A stretch of 56,182 bases of DNA, taken from assembly GCA_026982395.1 (NCBI GenBank), contig JALSHD010000133.1:1-56182 (forward strand). The letters are read 5' to 3'. Within the stretch, counting starts at the first letter, position 1. Every line of letters begins with the position of its first letter. Below the pieces are notes generated by a model. It saw only the letters and a program-made list of their open reading frames with translations. It had not been told where the DNA came from and ran no database searches. Shown here piece after piece: positions 29,155 through 39,586 of this stretch. A program made the translations under genes and the position numbers. Source of the DNA: Chromatiales bacterium (GTDB lineage Bacteria > Pseudomonadota > Gammaproteobacteria > Thiohalospirales > Thiohalospiraceae).

Positions 29155-29240
29155 TGTCAGGCATCTCTAAAAACAGTAATTTTTTCGCGAGAGCAAGGAG
29201 GCTCCACGCGGCAGGAAAAGTGCATTCTCAGAGGCGCCCT
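29155..29240. repeat. Dispersed small repeat, copy 2 (between speA and the hemerythrin gene)
   Basis: About 85 bp. The left end reads GGCATCTCTAAAAACAGTAA and the right end, read on the other strand, starts GGCGCCTCTGAGAATGCACT, giving an imperfect terminal inverted repeat. The inner arms CGCGAGAGCAAGGA and GGAAAAGTGCATT are shared with the other copies. The right end carries the stop codon and last codons of the adjacent hemerythrin gene. Confidence 0.7.
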
Positions 29241-29623
29241 GTTCTCTGTATATGAGCAGCTGTCACATAGTCCATGGTATTGCGATGCAGTACAAACCAA
29301 GCTGACAGTTGGTCTTTTACATAGGCCCGGGCCGCAGCAAAATCACCCTGCTCCAACTGCTGCTTCACCCGCTCCAGCTCAGCCAGCACCCGCTCATGCT
29401 CCGCCTTGTGAACTGTAATAACAGGGAAGGATGTCAGCTCCATCATCCGCTCCTCCTCTGCAAAATGATCACGACTGTGAGCTGCCAGCCTGGCAAACAA
29501 ACTGCGAAACTCGGCATCAGAAGCATCCGGCAGCGCATTGAGCAGGTCAACAAATTCATGATGCGCTTCATCAATGACTGGCACACCAACGGCAAGCTCA
29601 TCTGTCCATTCTATTAACGGCAT
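29228..29623 (-). CDS. Bacteriohemerythrin, di-iron oxygen-binding protein
   Basis: 131-residue four-helix protein with all the di-iron ligands of the family in place: H21 (IDEAH), H53 and E57 (DHFAEEE), H72 and H76 (HKAEH), H113 and D118 (WFVLHRNTMD). Such proteins bind O2 reversibly for storage or delivery, or sense it; this one has no extra domain. The last codons (GRL) and the TGA come from the end of a dispersed repeat, so the original C-terminus may have been slightly altered. No operon partner is evident. Confidence 0.92.
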   Translation of the reverse strand: MPLIEWTDELAVGVPVIDEAHHEFVDLLNALPDASDAEFRSLFARLAAHSRDHFAEEERMMELTSFPVITVHKAEHERVLAELERVKQQLEQGDFAAARAYVKDQLSAWFVLHRNTMDYVTAAHIQRTGRL

Positions 29624-29886
29624 ACCCCTCTCCCGAAAAAATATCCTGATTTACACCCGATTATATAACGATTCCAGTTCTTTCAGCACAGTTAAAAACA
29701 AATTCAAAACAGTTTGGATTCCTCCGATTCACTAATGTATAAAGGAAAGACGCGCATTTGTAACACCATAATCGGGGAAATCAGAGAAAAGCCGAGAAAT
29801 TGTGCAAAAAGTTTGTTGTATGAAACATACTTCACCGCTACCATACAAACAAAAACCGAATAACCAATAATTCCAAACTTCTCAAT
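29624..29886. other. AT-rich divergent intergenic region
   Basis: This region separates the hemerythrin gene (minus) from the YfiM-like gene (plus) and must hold both promoters. It is AT-rich with several TATA-like tracts (for example ATTATATAACG near 29660), but no motif is distinct enough to call. No gene or RNA is seen. Confidence 0.3.
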
Positions 29887-30207
29887 ATGACTCTACGAAA
29901 CACGCTGTATCTGCCTGTTCTTCTGCTGCTGGTGGGTTTTATGTTTCCCGTCAAAGAGTGCGCTGCTGAACAGGCCATTCCCGCAGACAAGGTGCTGCAC
30001 ACCTCGGTGTCCCTCCTCATTGGGATGGCGGCCTATGATTTTTATCGAAAAAACACAAAACTCACTGACAATCAGGCCAAACTGGCTGCCTTCGTTTCCA
30101 CGCTGGCAGTAGGGGCTACCAAAGAGTTCATCGATGACGAATTCGATTGGGGGGATATGGCGGCAAACAGCGTGGGTGCCGGTGTTGGAATCATGATCAA
30201 GTTTTAG
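29887..30207 (+). CDS. Small membrane-associated protein, YfiM-like (DUF2279-like)
   Basis: 106 residues. The N-terminal signal or anchor (LYLPVLLLLVGFMFPVKECAA) is followed by DKVLHTSVSLLIGMAAYDFY, and near the C-terminus by KEFIDDEFDWGDMAANSVGAGVG. The DKxxH start, the KE-D-W-D motif and the glycine-rich end resemble YfiM/DUF2279-type small envelope proteins of unknown function. A cysteine near the end of the hydrophobic stretch does not form a clear lipobox. Its 3' end overlaps the convergent hisC by 11 bp. Confidence 0.6.
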   Translation: MTLRNTLYLPVLLLLVGFMFPVKECAAEQAIPADKVLHTSVSLLIGMAAYDFYRKNTKLTDNQAKLAAFVSTLAVGATKEFIDDEFDWGDMAANSVGAGVGIMIKF

Positions 30208-31279
30208 CGGTCAGATTCAACAACGCATCCAGAAAGACCTGGTTCTCTCGGGGAGCGCCAACGGTCATGCGCAAACAGTCCCGTAGTGCACCACCGCTAT
30301 TGCTCAGATTTTTTATCAGAATACCCTGCTCCAGCAGACCCTGAAAGACCCGGTTGCCCTCGCCAGCAGAAACCCGAAACAGAATGAAGTTTGCCTGGCT
30401 GGGGTAAACGGTAATTCCGGGTATTGAGTGCAAATCATTCATCAGTTTCTCGCGATCAGCCCGGATCCGGGCCGTCTGTGCCTCCAGCACCTCATGGTGT
30501 TGCAGGGCAAAATCAGCACTGACCTGGGTAAGCGTGTTGATGTTGTAGGGCAGCCTTACCTTGTCAAATTCTCTGATCCACGCTGGCGCGCCGGCCAGCA
30601 AACCCAGGCGCAATCCGGCCAGCCCCAGTTTTGAAACGGTGCGCATCACCAACAGATTGTCAAACTCGGGCAGACGCTCCATAAAACTCGCTTCGGCAAA
30701 GGCGTGGTAGGCCTCATCCAGCACCACAAGCCCCGGACTGACCTCGATAATGCGGCAGATCTCCTGTTCATCAAACAGATTGCCGGTAGGATTGTTGGGG
30801 TAGGCAAGAAAGATCACCGCTGGCTGATGCTGCTTGATGACCTTCAGCATGGCGGACAGATCCAGACTGAAATCCTTTTCCAGCGGAACACCCAGATACT
30901 CCATGCCGACAAAGGTTGCAATCATTTTGTACATGACAAAACCGGGTTCCGGGGCAACAATCAGGCGCGACGGTCCAGCGAGGGTCATTGCAATAATCTG
31001 GATCAGTTCATCCGAGCCGTTGCCCAGCAGCACAGCGGCGGAGTCCGGCACGTCCATCACCTTGCGCAGGGTATCGATCAGCTGCCGGGAGCCCGGATCA
31101 GGATAGCGGTTGAGGTGAACATCCCGCAGTGTGGCAAGCCACTGTTCAACCAGCGGTTCAGGCCAGTGGTAAGGGTTCTCCATGGCGTCGAGTTTTATCA
31201 GCCCGGTTGCATTCGGTACGGCGTATGCGGAAAGCTGCCGGATCCCCGGACGCACCCAGTGTTTGATGCCCCGCCCCAT
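30197..31279 (-). CDS. hisC: Histidinol-phosphate aminotransferase
   Basis: 360-residue PLP fold-type I aminotransferase that converts imidazole-acetol phosphate to histidinol phosphate. Motifs seen are GNGSDELIQ (phosphate binding), YPNNPTGNL, the VVLDEAYHAF aspartate/tyrosine and the PLP lysine K217 in RTVSKLGLAGLRLG. The ATG directly abuts the hisD stop (TAG-ATG), so the genes are coupled. It is the last gene of the murA-hisG-hisD-hisC run. Other histidine genes are not in the window. Confidence 0.95.
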   Translation of the reverse strand: MGRGIKHWVRPGIRQLSAYAVPNATGLIKLDAMENPYHWPEPLVEQWLATLRDVHLNRYPDPGSRQLIDTLRKVMDVPDSAAVLLGNGSDELIQIIAMTLAGPSRLIVAPEPGFVMYKMIATFVGMEYLGVPLEKDFSLDLSAMLKVIKQHQPAVIFLAYPNNPTGNLFDEQEICRIIEVSPGLVVLDEAYHAFAEASFMERLPEFDNLLVMRTVSKLGLAGLRLGLLAGAPAWIREFDKVRLPYNINTLTQVSADFALQHHEVLEAQTARIRADREKLMNDLHSIPGITVYPSQANFILFRVSAGEGNRVFQGLLEQGILIKNLSNSGGALRDCLRMTVGAPRENQVFLDALLNLTAKT

Positions 31280-32578
31280 CTATTTGCAGCGATACTCTGC
31301 CGAACGGGCGTGGGCGGTAAGCCCCTCGCCACGCGCCAGTAGAGAGGCGGTCTTGCCCAGTTCTGCGGCACCGGCGGGTGAGCACATGATCAGGCTGGAG
31401 CGTTTCTGGAAATCATATACTCCCAGCGGCGAGGAGAACCGGGCCGTGCGGGAGGTGGGCAGAACATGATTGGGCCCCGCGCAGTAATCCCCAATAGATT
31501 CAGCGGTGTAGCGACCCATAAAGATTGCCCCTGCATGCCGGATGCGGCGGGCCATCTCCAGCGGTTCCGCCACGGAGAGTTCCAGATGCTCGGGGGCAAT
31601 ATGGTTGGCCACCTGAACCGCTTCATCCAGATCACGTACCTGAATCAGGGCACCGCGCCCGTTGAGCGATTTGCGGATGATATCCGCCCGCTCCATCTCC
31701 GGCAGCAGCCGCTCAATACTGGCAGCCACCTGATCCAGAAAACCGGCATCCGGACTCAACAGGATGGACTGGGCATCTTCATCATGTTCCGCCTGGGAGA
31801 AAAGATCCATGGCGATCCAGTCCGGCGGCGTATCGCCGTCACACACCACCAGAATCTCGGAAGGTCCTGCAATCATGTCGATACCAACACTGCCAAACAC
31901 CATCCCCTTGGCGGTCGCCACGTAGATATTGCCGGGACCAACAATCTTGTCCACCCGGGGAATGGTTTCCGTGCCGTAGGCAAGCGCCGCGACAGCCTGT
32001 GCTCCCCCGATGGCAAATACCCGATCCACACCAACAATGGCAGCCGCAGCAAATACCAGCTCATTGATTACCCCGTCCGGAGTGGGTACCACCATGATCA
32101 GCTCATCCACTCCCGCCACTCTGGCAGGCAGCGCATTCATCAACACCGATGAAGGATAGGCAGCCTTGCCACCGGGAACATACAAGCCAACCCGCTCCAG
32201 CGCGGTGACCTGCTGGCCAAGCAGGGTGCCATCGGGTTCTGTATAGCTCCAGGACTCCTGCAGCTGACGTTGATGGTAGTCGCGGATGCGCTGCGCCGAG
32301 CGCTCCAGTGCCTGACGCTGGGCGGAAGGGATCGTCGCCAGCGCCTCGGCCAGCCGTTCGACAGGCACCTCCAGCGCACGAACAGAATCCACTGTCATCC
32401 GATCGAAACGGTTGGTGTACTCCACTACCGCGGCATCGCCCCGACCGCGCACCTGGCGCAGAATATCGCGCACCGTGTCGTGGACAGCCTCATCGGATAC
32501 CGCTTCCCAGGCCAGCAGCTTTTCCAGCTGTGACCAGAATTCAGGATCTTCCGTAGTCAGACGCTTGATATCAGACAT
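31280..32578 (-). CDS. hisD: Histidinol dehydrogenase
   Basis: 432 residues, the usual length. A zinc enzyme that oxidises histidinol to histidine in two NAD-dependent steps, ending the pathway. Recognisable segments are [57 protein letters not shown], the zinc-site region [14 protein letters not shown], and [20 protein letters not shown]. The start overlaps the end of hisG by 8 bp and the stop touches hisC. Confidence 0.97.
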   Translation of the reverse strand: MSDIKRLTTEDPEFWSQLEKLLAWEAVSDEAVHDTVRDILRQVRGRGDAAVVEYTNRFDRMTVDSVRALEVPVERLAEALATIPSAQRQALERSAQRIRDYHQRQLQESWSYTEPDGTLLGQQVTALERVGLYVPGGKAAYPSSVLMNALPARVAGVDELIMVVPTPDGVINELVFAAAAIVGVDRVFAIGGAQAVAALAYGTETIPRVDKIVGPGNIYVATAKGMVFGSVGIDMIAGPSEILVVCDGDTPPDWIAMDLFSQAEHDEDAQSILLSPDAGFLDQVAASIERLLPEMERADIIRKSLNGRGALIQVRDLDEAVQVANHIAPEHLELSVAEPLEMARRIRHAGAIFMGRYTAESIGDYCAGPNHVLPTSRTARFSSPLGVYDFQKRSSLIMCSPAGAAELGKTASLLARGEGLTAHARSAEYRCK

Positions 32579-33209
32579 GACTGCTCACGGCCTCTTCAAT
32601 ACAGCGGATAAAATCGGTAACGGCTTCATGCTTCATCTTCATGGAGGCCCGGTTGACGATCAGGCGGGAGCTGATATCCGCAATATGTTCCATGGGTTCA
32701 AGACCATTGGCGCGCAAGGTATTGCCGGTATCCACCACATCCACGATGCGATCCGCCAGCCCGACCAGCGGCGCCAACTCCATGGAGCCGTAGAGTTTGA
32801 TGATCTCCACCTGCTGTCCCTGCCGGGCGTAATAGTGCCGGGTGCTGCGCACGAATTTGGTGGCGATCCGCATTCGGCCGGAGAGTGGCTGTTCGTCTAC
32901 CGGGCCGGCAACCATCAGTTTGCAGCGGGCAATACGCAGATCCAGCGGCTCATACAGACCATCACCCCCGTGCTCCATCAGCACATCCTTGCCAGCCACC
33001 CCCAGATCGGCGCCGCCATACTGCACATAGGTAGGGACATCCGAGGCGCGCACAATAATAAGATGCACATCTTCCCGGTTGGTAGAGAGGATCAGCTTGC
33101 GGCTGGTTTCCGGATCTTCCGTCGGTTCGATCCCGGCGTGGGCCAGCAGCGGCAGAGTCTCCTTGAATATCCGCCCTTTGGACAGTGCAATGGTTAAACT
33201 GTTCTGCAT
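32571..33209 (-). CDS. hisG: ATP phosphoribosyltransferase, short form
   Basis: 212 residues from the ATG at 33209 ([20 protein letters not shown]). HisG starts histidine synthesis by joining ATP and PRPP. Motifs include [14 protein letters not shown] and the PRPP loop [16 protein letters not shown]. The length marks the short form, which lacks the C-terminal histidine-binding domain and in known systems needs the regulatory subunit HisZ; no hisZ is in this window. An upstream extension of the frame is not HisG-like. The gene starts 5 bp after the murA stop and overlaps hisD by 8 bp. Confidence 0.95.
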   Translation of the reverse strand: MQNSLTIALSKGRIFKETLPLLAHAGIEPTEDPETSRKLILSTNREDVHLIIVRASDVPTYVQYGGADLGVAGKDVLMEHGGDGLYEPLDLRIARCKLMVAGPVDEQPLSGRMRIATKFVRSTRHYYARQGQQVEIIKLYGSMELAPLVGLADRIVDVVDTGNTLRANGLEPMEHIADISSRLIVNRASMKMKHEAVTDFIRCIEEAVSSHV

Positions 33210-33213
33210 ATGC

Positions 33214-34536
<1,323 letters not shown>

Positions 34537-34566
34537 TTATGTAAGTCTGAAACCAGTTGCGTTCCA

Positions 34567-35007
34567 TCAACATCCGGAAAAACCGTCATACTCCATTCTG
34601 GCTTCAAAGCTGCCCAGGGTCTCTTCCGGGCCGGTAACCAACTCACCCTTGCAGGAATTCCAGTCATCCACCCGGATCTTTACCAACCAGCCCTGGCCGT
34701 AAGGATCCCGGCTAATCAACCCGGGGGTGATGGCGAGCTGGTCATTTACCGCAATGATTTCACCGTCAACAGGGACCTTCACCGGACCGACCCAGTCACT
34801 GGTCTCAACAGTCGCGCAGGACTTGTCCTTCTTTACCGTTTTCCCTGCTACGCGCAGTGTGCATGATACAACCTCACCTATCAGCGCTGTCGCATAGGAG
34901 GTCATCCCGACAGTGACCGTATCATCACCATCATCCCGCACCCAAACATTATTATCTATGCTGTAGTAAAGATGTTCCGGTATTTCACACCCGCGTACCT
35001 CACCCAT
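34567..35007 (-). CDS. GcvH-like (lipoyl-domain) protein lacking the lipoylated lysine
   Basis: 146 residues with clear similarity to glycine-cleavage H protein: VWVRDDGDDTVTVGMTSYA, then ALIGEVVSCTLRVAGKTVKK, VPVDGEIIAVNDQLAITPGL and DPYGQGWLVKI. The segment normally reading AESVKA, with the lipoyl lysine, reads here VETSDW, so aspartate D71 stands where the lysine should be. It cannot carry lipoate in the usual way. Five cysteines are present (7, 49, 64, 119 and the last residue, 146). It follows tusA by 19 bp in the same direction, and no other glycine-cleavage gene is near. A role in sulfur transfer with TusA is plausible inference; its function is unknown. Confidence 0.85.
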   Translation of the reverse strand: MGEVRGCEIPEHLYYSIDNNVWVRDDGDDTVTVGMTSYATALIGEVVSCTLRVAGKTVKKDKSCATVETSDWVGPVKVPVDGEIIAVNDQLAITPGLISRDPYGQGWLVKIRVDDWNSCKGELVTGPEETLGSFEARMEYDGFSGC

Positions 35008-35026
35008 TTTTTCCTCCGGATAACTG

Positions 35027-35257
35027 TTAACCTTTTTTCATCAGATAATGAAATTTATCACCTTCCTCACGCGCTTCCAACAGTTCATTCCCTGTTTGCC
35101 GGGCAAAAGCGGGGAAGTCTCTGGCGGAACCGGGATCGGTCGCAATAATATGCAATATCTGGCCCGGTTCCATTGTAGCGAGCGCCTTTTTGGCGCGCAG
35201 TATCGGCAACGGGCAATTCAGGCCCGAAGTGTCCAGTTTCTGATCAATATCATGCAT
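35027..35257 (-). CDS. tusA: TusA/SirA-family sulfur carrier protein
   Basis: 76 residues. The family signature CPxP is C15-P-L-P18 in LDTSGLNCPLPILRAKKALA. TusA proteins carry sulfur as a persulfide on this cysteine for tRNA thiolation, molybdopterin synthesis or, in sulfur oxidisers, the Dsr/Hdr-like pathways. The gene leads a two-gene unit with the GcvH-like protein. No dsr, hdr or rhodanese gene is in the window, so the pathway cannot be fixed. Confidence 0.93.
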   Translation of the reverse strand: MHDIDQKLDTSGLNCPLPILRAKKALATMEPGQILHIIATDPGSARDFPAFARQTGNELLEAREEGDKFHYLMKKG

Positions 35258-35383
35258 CTCTTATACCTGGTAAGTTGTTTTGCCTGTACCCTATATTAAC
35301 CCGACAGCAAATAGAGCGGGAACTTACAGCACGCATTGCTGCCACAATAAACAATACCGTTCTGATATCATTCTGTTTGCCTC

Positions 35384-36853
35384 ATGCGCCGATTATTACA
35401 TCTCCCCTTTCTGTTCACTCTGCTGATCTCCCTGGCCGTGATGCCTCAGCACAGCCATGCACTGTACAACGAGCTGCCGGAGATGGGCGACAGCACCGGG
35501 AATATTCTGTCCCAGGAGGAGGAACAGCGCATTGGTGCCGAATTCATGCGCAGCATCCGCCATAGTCTCCCCTTGGTGGATGATCCCGAAATCAATGAGT
35601 ATCTGCAGGATCTGGGCATCCGACTGGTATCCCACAGCGATGGAGCTGCACGTCCCTTCTCCTTCTTCATCATTCAGGACTCACGGATAAACGCTTTTGC
35701 CGCTCCCGGCGGCTATATCGGCATCAACTCCGGGCTGATTCTCAACACCAGCAATGAGAGCGAACTGGCTGCGGTACTGGCCCATGAAATCGCCCATGTG
35801 ACCCAACGTCATCTGGCCCGGGCCAGCGAGGCAGCCAGCAACATGAATCTGCCGATGGCGGCTGCAATCCTCGCCGCCATGATCCTGGGTGGACAGGACC
35901 CGGAGCTGGCTCAAGCTGCAATCACCGCTGCAATGGCCGGCAGCACCCAGCGGATGATCAACTTTACCCGCATCAATGAGCAAGAGGCTGACCGCGTAGG
36001 CATGCAGATCCTTACTCAAGCTGGATTCGACCCCAACGGAATGCCCGCATTTTTCAAGAAATTGCTGACAACCAACCGTATCTATAAGGATGTACTGCCT
36101 GATTTCCTCAAAACCCACCCGGTAACCCTTTCCCGTATCAGCGACTCGAGCAACCGGGCCGCTCGCTACGAGCCACGCAACCGTCAGGACAGCGTCCGTT
36201 ATCAGCTTATCCGGAACAAAATAAGGGTCATGCTCAGCAAAACCCCGGATCATGCAGTGCAGTATTTTGCCAACGCGGACAGCGATGCCGGCAAGTACGG
36301 TTACGCGCTGGCACTGAGTCGCAAGGGAGAAAATGAAAAAGCCCGTCAGTTGCTTTTGTCCCTGACAAAAAAACAGCCTGATATAATTCCCTATCAGTAT
36401 GCCCTGGCCCAAGTCGAAGCCGATGCCGAAAACCTGGAAGAAGCACTGGCTATCTATGAACGTAACCTGCGCCTCTACCCACTGAATACCCCGCTGACGA
36501 TGCAGTACGTATTCACCCTGTTGCAATCAGGTAACGCCACCAGGGCCAGAAAGGTGCTGCACAGCTACATGAACTCCAAACCGGCAACACCGGAGATCTA
36601 TAAACTTCTGGCCCAAACGGAGAAAAAGGCCGGCTTTCCGGCAGCCTCAAACCGGGCAATGGCAGAGTACTATTTTCTGGAAGGACTGACCCTGGAGGCC
36701 ATACGTCAACTCAGAAAGGCGCTGGAAACCGAGGGACTCAGCCGCTATGATACCGCCAGCATCAAGGCGCGCATGAAGCAGTTTGAGGAACACGCAGCCC
36801 TAGAGGCGGCATCCCGCAAACAGCACAGACAGGATAAAGAAAGAAGGATGTAA
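35384..36853 (+). CDS. bepA: BepA-like periplasmic M48 metalloprotease/chaperone
   Basis: 489 residues with a signal peptide (LFTLLISLAVMPQHSHA). The M48 zinc site is H134-E135-I-A-H138, with the third ligand in NEQEADRVGMQIL. The C-terminal half carries TPR-like repeats (KYGYALALSRKGENEKARQL and following). BepA (YfgC) helps insert and quality-control outer-membrane proteins, notably the LPS exporter LptD, at the BAM complex. The length matches the E. coli protein (487). It is divergent from tusA and followed 6 bp later by the nei-like gene. Confidence 0.93.
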   Translation: MRRLLHLPFLFTLLISLAVMPQHSHALYNELPEMGDSTGNILSQEEEQRIGAEFMRSIRHSLPLVDDPEINEYLQDLGIRLVSHSDGAARPFSFFIIQDSRINAFAAPGGYIGINSGLILNTSNESELAAVLAHEIAHVTQRHLARASEAASNMNLPMAAAILAAMILGGQDPELAQAAITAAMAGSTQRMINFTRINEQEADRVGMQILTQAGFDPNGMPAFFKKLLTTNRIYKDVLPDFLKTHPVTLSRISDSSNRAARYEPRNRQDSVRYQLIRNKIRVMLSKTPDHAVQYFANADSDAGKYGYALALSRKGENEKARQLLLSLTKKQPDIIPYQYALAQVEADAENLEEALAIYERNLRLYPLNTPLTMQYVFTLLQSGNATRARKVLHSYMNSKPATPEIYKLLAQTEKKAGFPAASNRAMAEYYFLEGLTLEAIRQLRKALETEGLSRYDTASIKARMKQFEEHAALEAASRKQHRQDKERRM

Positions 36854-36859
36854 CTCACC

Positions 36860-37681
36860 ATGCCGGAAGGGCCGGAAATTCGGCGAGCGGCAGATCAAGT
36901 GGCTGCCGCCATCAAGGGAAAAAAGGTGGAACAGCTGTTCTTTGCCTTTGATCAACTGAAACCCTATGAACAACTACTGGCCGAAACCACCGTCTGTGCA
37001 GTAGATACCTTTGGCAAGGCCATGCTGACCCGGTTCAGCAATGGCCTGAATATATACAGCCATAACCAGCTTTACGGCCGCTGGTATTGCTGCGCGGTAG
37101 GCGATCATCCAGACATCAAACGCCAGCTGCGGCTGGCCATTCATAACAACAGTCACTCCGCTCTGCTTTACAGCGCCTCGGATATCGCCGTTCTGAAGGA
37201 TGACGAGATCAGCAATCACCCGTTTATAAAAAAGCTGGGGCCGGATGTTCTCACCCCGGAAACAGATATATCGACAATCATCGGCCGCCTGCAAGAGAGG
37301 CGATTTTACAACCGGCAGCTTGGCGGCCTGCTTACCGATCAATCATTCGTGGCCGGCCTCGGCAACTATCTGCGTTGTGAAATTCTGTTTATGGCTGGAC
37401 TCTCTCCGAACCAGCGGCCAAGGCAACTGGACAACAGCCAGACAGAGCGGCTTGCCACCGCTATTCTGGCCCTTCCACGGCAATCCTATGAAACCGGTGG
37501 CATAACCAATGAGCTGCACCAGGCCAGGCAGATGATTAGGAGTGGGGCAAGTTTCGAGGAGGCAAGATTCCGGGTATTCCGCCGGGAAGGAAAACCCTGT
37601 TATCACTGTGGAACAGCCATTGTGCGCATCATCCAGGCAGGACAACCCGCCTATCTTTGTCCTGCTTGCCAGACAGCTTGA
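36860..37681 (+). CDS. nei: Endonuclease VIII-like DNA glycosylase (Fpg/Nei family)
   Basis: 273 residues beginning MPEGPEIRRAAD; P2 is the catalytic nucleophile and E3 the acid that remove oxidised pyrimidines and nick the site. The helix-two-turn-helix region (DQSFVAGLGNYLRCEILF) fits Nei. The zinc finger has C247, C250, C267 and C270. In the finger, the position that is a conserved arginine in E. coli Nei (SRPFYWC) is glutamine Q262 (GQPAYLC), which could alter the β,δ-lyase step. It starts 6 bp after bepA and converges on the next gene. Confidence 0.88.
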   Translation: MPEGPEIRRAADQVAAAIKGKKVEQLFFAFDQLKPYEQLLAETTVCAVDTFGKAMLTRFSNGLNIYSHNQLYGRWYCCAVGDHPDIKRQLRLAIHNNSHSALLYSASDIAVLKDDEISNHPFIKKLGPDVLTPETDISTIIGRLQERRFYNRQLGGLLTDQSFVAGLGNYLRCEILFMAGLSPNQRPRQLDNSQTERLATAILALPRQSYETGGITNELHQARQMIRSGASFEEARFRVFRREGKPCYHCGTAIVRIIQAGQPAYLCPACQTA

Positions 37682-37696
37682 ACAGAAGAGCAGCCG

Positions 37697-38134
37697 CTAT
37701 TTTTTCAACTCTTCCAGGATCTCGACCGCACTGTCCACCAGCCGGGGACATATTTTCTCGAACAGTTTGTCCTCGCAGGCCTGACGATATCCATCGGGAG
37801 TACCAATATCACACTCCAGCAGTTCACGGCAGACTACCGAGCCATTTTGCTCCTGAAAGCGGTTGAGAAACTCTCTAACAAGGTAGTACGTTTCCTCCTT
37901 TGCAGCAACGTCATTCACCGAGACCGGGCCTTTCTTCAGACCAATGACAAGAATGGCGCCGGTAACCGCGCCGCAGGTATGCGCCGTCCGGCCCATCCCT
38001 CCACCCAGGCCGGTTGCAAGCTTCAGCGCCAACTCCCGCTCCAGTCCCTCTTCCTCTCCATAGACCGACAGAATAGCCTGCGAGCAAAGAAATCCGTCAC
38101 AAAAACTGGTAACCGCTTCTTCATTCTTGGTCAT
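37697..38134 (-). CDS. C_GCAxxG_C_C family protein, probable metal-binding
   Basis: 145 residues. The family pattern is clear: paired cysteines near the N-terminus (SFCDGFLCSQAIL, C12 and C17), the central HTCGAVTGAILVIG, and two C-terminal cysteine clusters (VVCRELLECDIG, then ACEDKLFEKICPRLV). Such proteins are thought to be redox or metal-cluster proteins, and no reaction is established. It is downstream of mtnA by 23 bp in the same direction, so the two may be co-transcribed, but no methionine-salvage role is implied. Confidence 0.85.
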   Translation of the reverse strand: MTKNEEAVTSFCDGFLCSQAILSVYGEEEGLERELALKLATGLGGGMGRTAHTCGAVTGAILVIGLKKGPVSVNDVAAKEETYYLVREFLNRFQEQNGSVVCRELLECDIGTPDGYRQACEDKLFEKICPRLVDSAVEILEELKK

Positions 38135-38157
38135 CGCAACAACCCTCTCTTGAATAA

Positions 38158-39204
38158 TTATCCAGCGTCAAACAGAGCCGCCACCCCGGCAGTGTCAGGC
38201 TTCAACACCACGCCCTTTTCGGTAACTATAGCATCGATCAAGCCTGCCGGTGTCACATCGAAAGAGGGATTCCAGGCGGCAGCACCTTCAGCCGCAATGG
38301 GCTGACCAGCCAATGAAAGCACCTCGCTCTCCGGCCGCTGCTCGATAGGAATCGCCTTGCCATCGTGAGTTGACAGATCAATTGTCGATGTCGGCGCCAC
38401 CACCATGAACCGGACTCCATGGTGCCGCGCAGCTACAGCCGCGCTGTAGGTACCAATTTTGTTCGCGGCATCACCATTAGCGGCAATCCGATCCGCTCCG
38501 ACGATAACCCAGTCAATTTTGCCCTGGCTCATCAGCCAGGCGGCAGCTCCATCGGCCAACAGGGTTACCGGGATATGATCCTGTACCAGTTCCCAGGCGG
38601 TCAGACGTGCGCCTTGCAGCCAGGGACGGGTCTCATCGGCAAATACCTGATGAATCCGGCCATTGGCATAACCACTGCGAATCACTCCCAACGCTGTGCC
38701 ATACCCGCCCGTGGCAAGGGAGCCAGTATTGCAGTGGGTCAATACCGCACAGGGCCGCTCAATCAGGGCTGCGCCAAGCTCCCCCATGCGGTGGTTGGCC
38801 TGGATATCCTCTTCGTGGATGTGAACCGCTTCCTGCAACAGGATAGACTCCGGATCACCCTGCACATCTCCCATCACCCGTTGCATGCGCTCCAGCGCCC
38901 AGCACAGATTAACCGCCGTTGGGCGGGCAGCGGCAAGCAGGACAAGATCCTTTTCAACGTTCCGCCGCCAGTCAGCAGGGGCAGAAACATAGGCTGCGCG
39001 GGCAGCCAGCACCACTCCGTACGCGGCCGTCACTCCGATGGCCGGTGCACCACGCACCACCATGTTCCGGATTGCATCGGCAACCGCAGCGGCCGTTTCA
39101 AAAGCAAGAAATTTCTGTTGGTGTGGTAACAGGCGCTGATCCAGCAGATACAACTTGTCATTCCGCCACACTACGGCGCGGATATTGTCGTGATGGCTAT
39201 TCAT
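38158..39204 (-). CDS. mtnA: Methylthioribose-1-phosphate isomerase
   Basis: 348 residues from the ATG at 39204 ([20 protein letters not shown]). MtnA turns methylthioribose-1-phosphate into methylthioribulose-1-phosphate in the methionine salvage pathway. Family segments include [20 protein letters not shown], the catalytic-cysteine region [20 protein letters not shown], and [20 protein letters not shown] with the catalytic aspartate. The open frame continues upstream through a tRNA gene, so the extension is not coding. No other mtn gene is nearby. Confidence 0.95.
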   Translation of the reverse strand: MNSHHDNIRAVVWRNDKLYLLDQRLLPHQQKFLAFETAAAVADAIRNMVVRGAPAIGVTAAYGVVLAARAAYVSAPADWRRNVEKDLVLLAAARPTAVNLCWALERMQRVMGDVQGDPESILLQEAVHIHEEDIQANHRMGELGAALIERPCAVLTHCNTGSLATGGYGTALGVIRSGYANGRIHQVFADETRPWLQGARLTAWELVQDHIPVTLLADGAAAWLMSQGKIDWVIVGADRIAANGDAANKIGTYSAAVAARHHGVRFMVVAPTSTIDLSTHDGKAIPIEQRPESEVLSLAGQPIAAEGAAAWNPSFDVTPAGLIDAIVTEKGVVLKPDTAGVAALFDAG

Positions 39205-39231
39205 TCGAGAGCATGAGTTCCGGCAAGGAGA

Positions 39232-39321
39232 TGGCGGAGGGTCAGGGATTCGAACCCTGGATGGGCGTGAACCCATGCCGGTTTTCAAGACCGGTGCTTT
39301 CAACCGCTCAGCCAACCCTCC
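39232..39321 (-). tRNA. tRNA-Ser (anticodon UGA)
   Basis: 90 nucleotides including the encoded CCA. The acceptor stem GGAGGGT pairs with ACCCTCC, the anticodon loop CTTGAAA gives anticodon TGA, the long variable arm (CATGGGTTCACGCCCATC) is typical of class II serine tRNAs, and the T loop contains GGTTCGAATCC. The GC-rich GCGC just upstream and a TATGCC hexamer suggest a stable-RNA promoter. It lies 27 bp before mtnA on the same strand. No integrase or attachment-site duplication is seen. Confidence 0.97.
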
Positions 39322-39586
39322 AGCGCGAGGCATAAGGCTACCTAAACAGAAGCAAAAATACCAGTACCCCAACAGCGATTTTATCGATTGCGCGACGTTC
39401 ATTTCAGAAATCCGGCAACCGCCAACTTGAATTTTACCCGGATCTGACGATATTCAGAGAGTACCAAACAACAAAGTCATGTGCAGAACATGAACCCTTG
39501 CTATTTGCCATTGTTTCAGTATGCTTGAACCAAGCACGTTGAACATTGTCTCAACTGGCAACGATTCCCTTAAACAGGAGGAACAG

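Noticed and set aside
39205-39402. N-terminal extension of mtnA
   Set aside because: The extra codons read straight through the tRNA-Ser gene; the conserved MtnA sequence starts at 39204.
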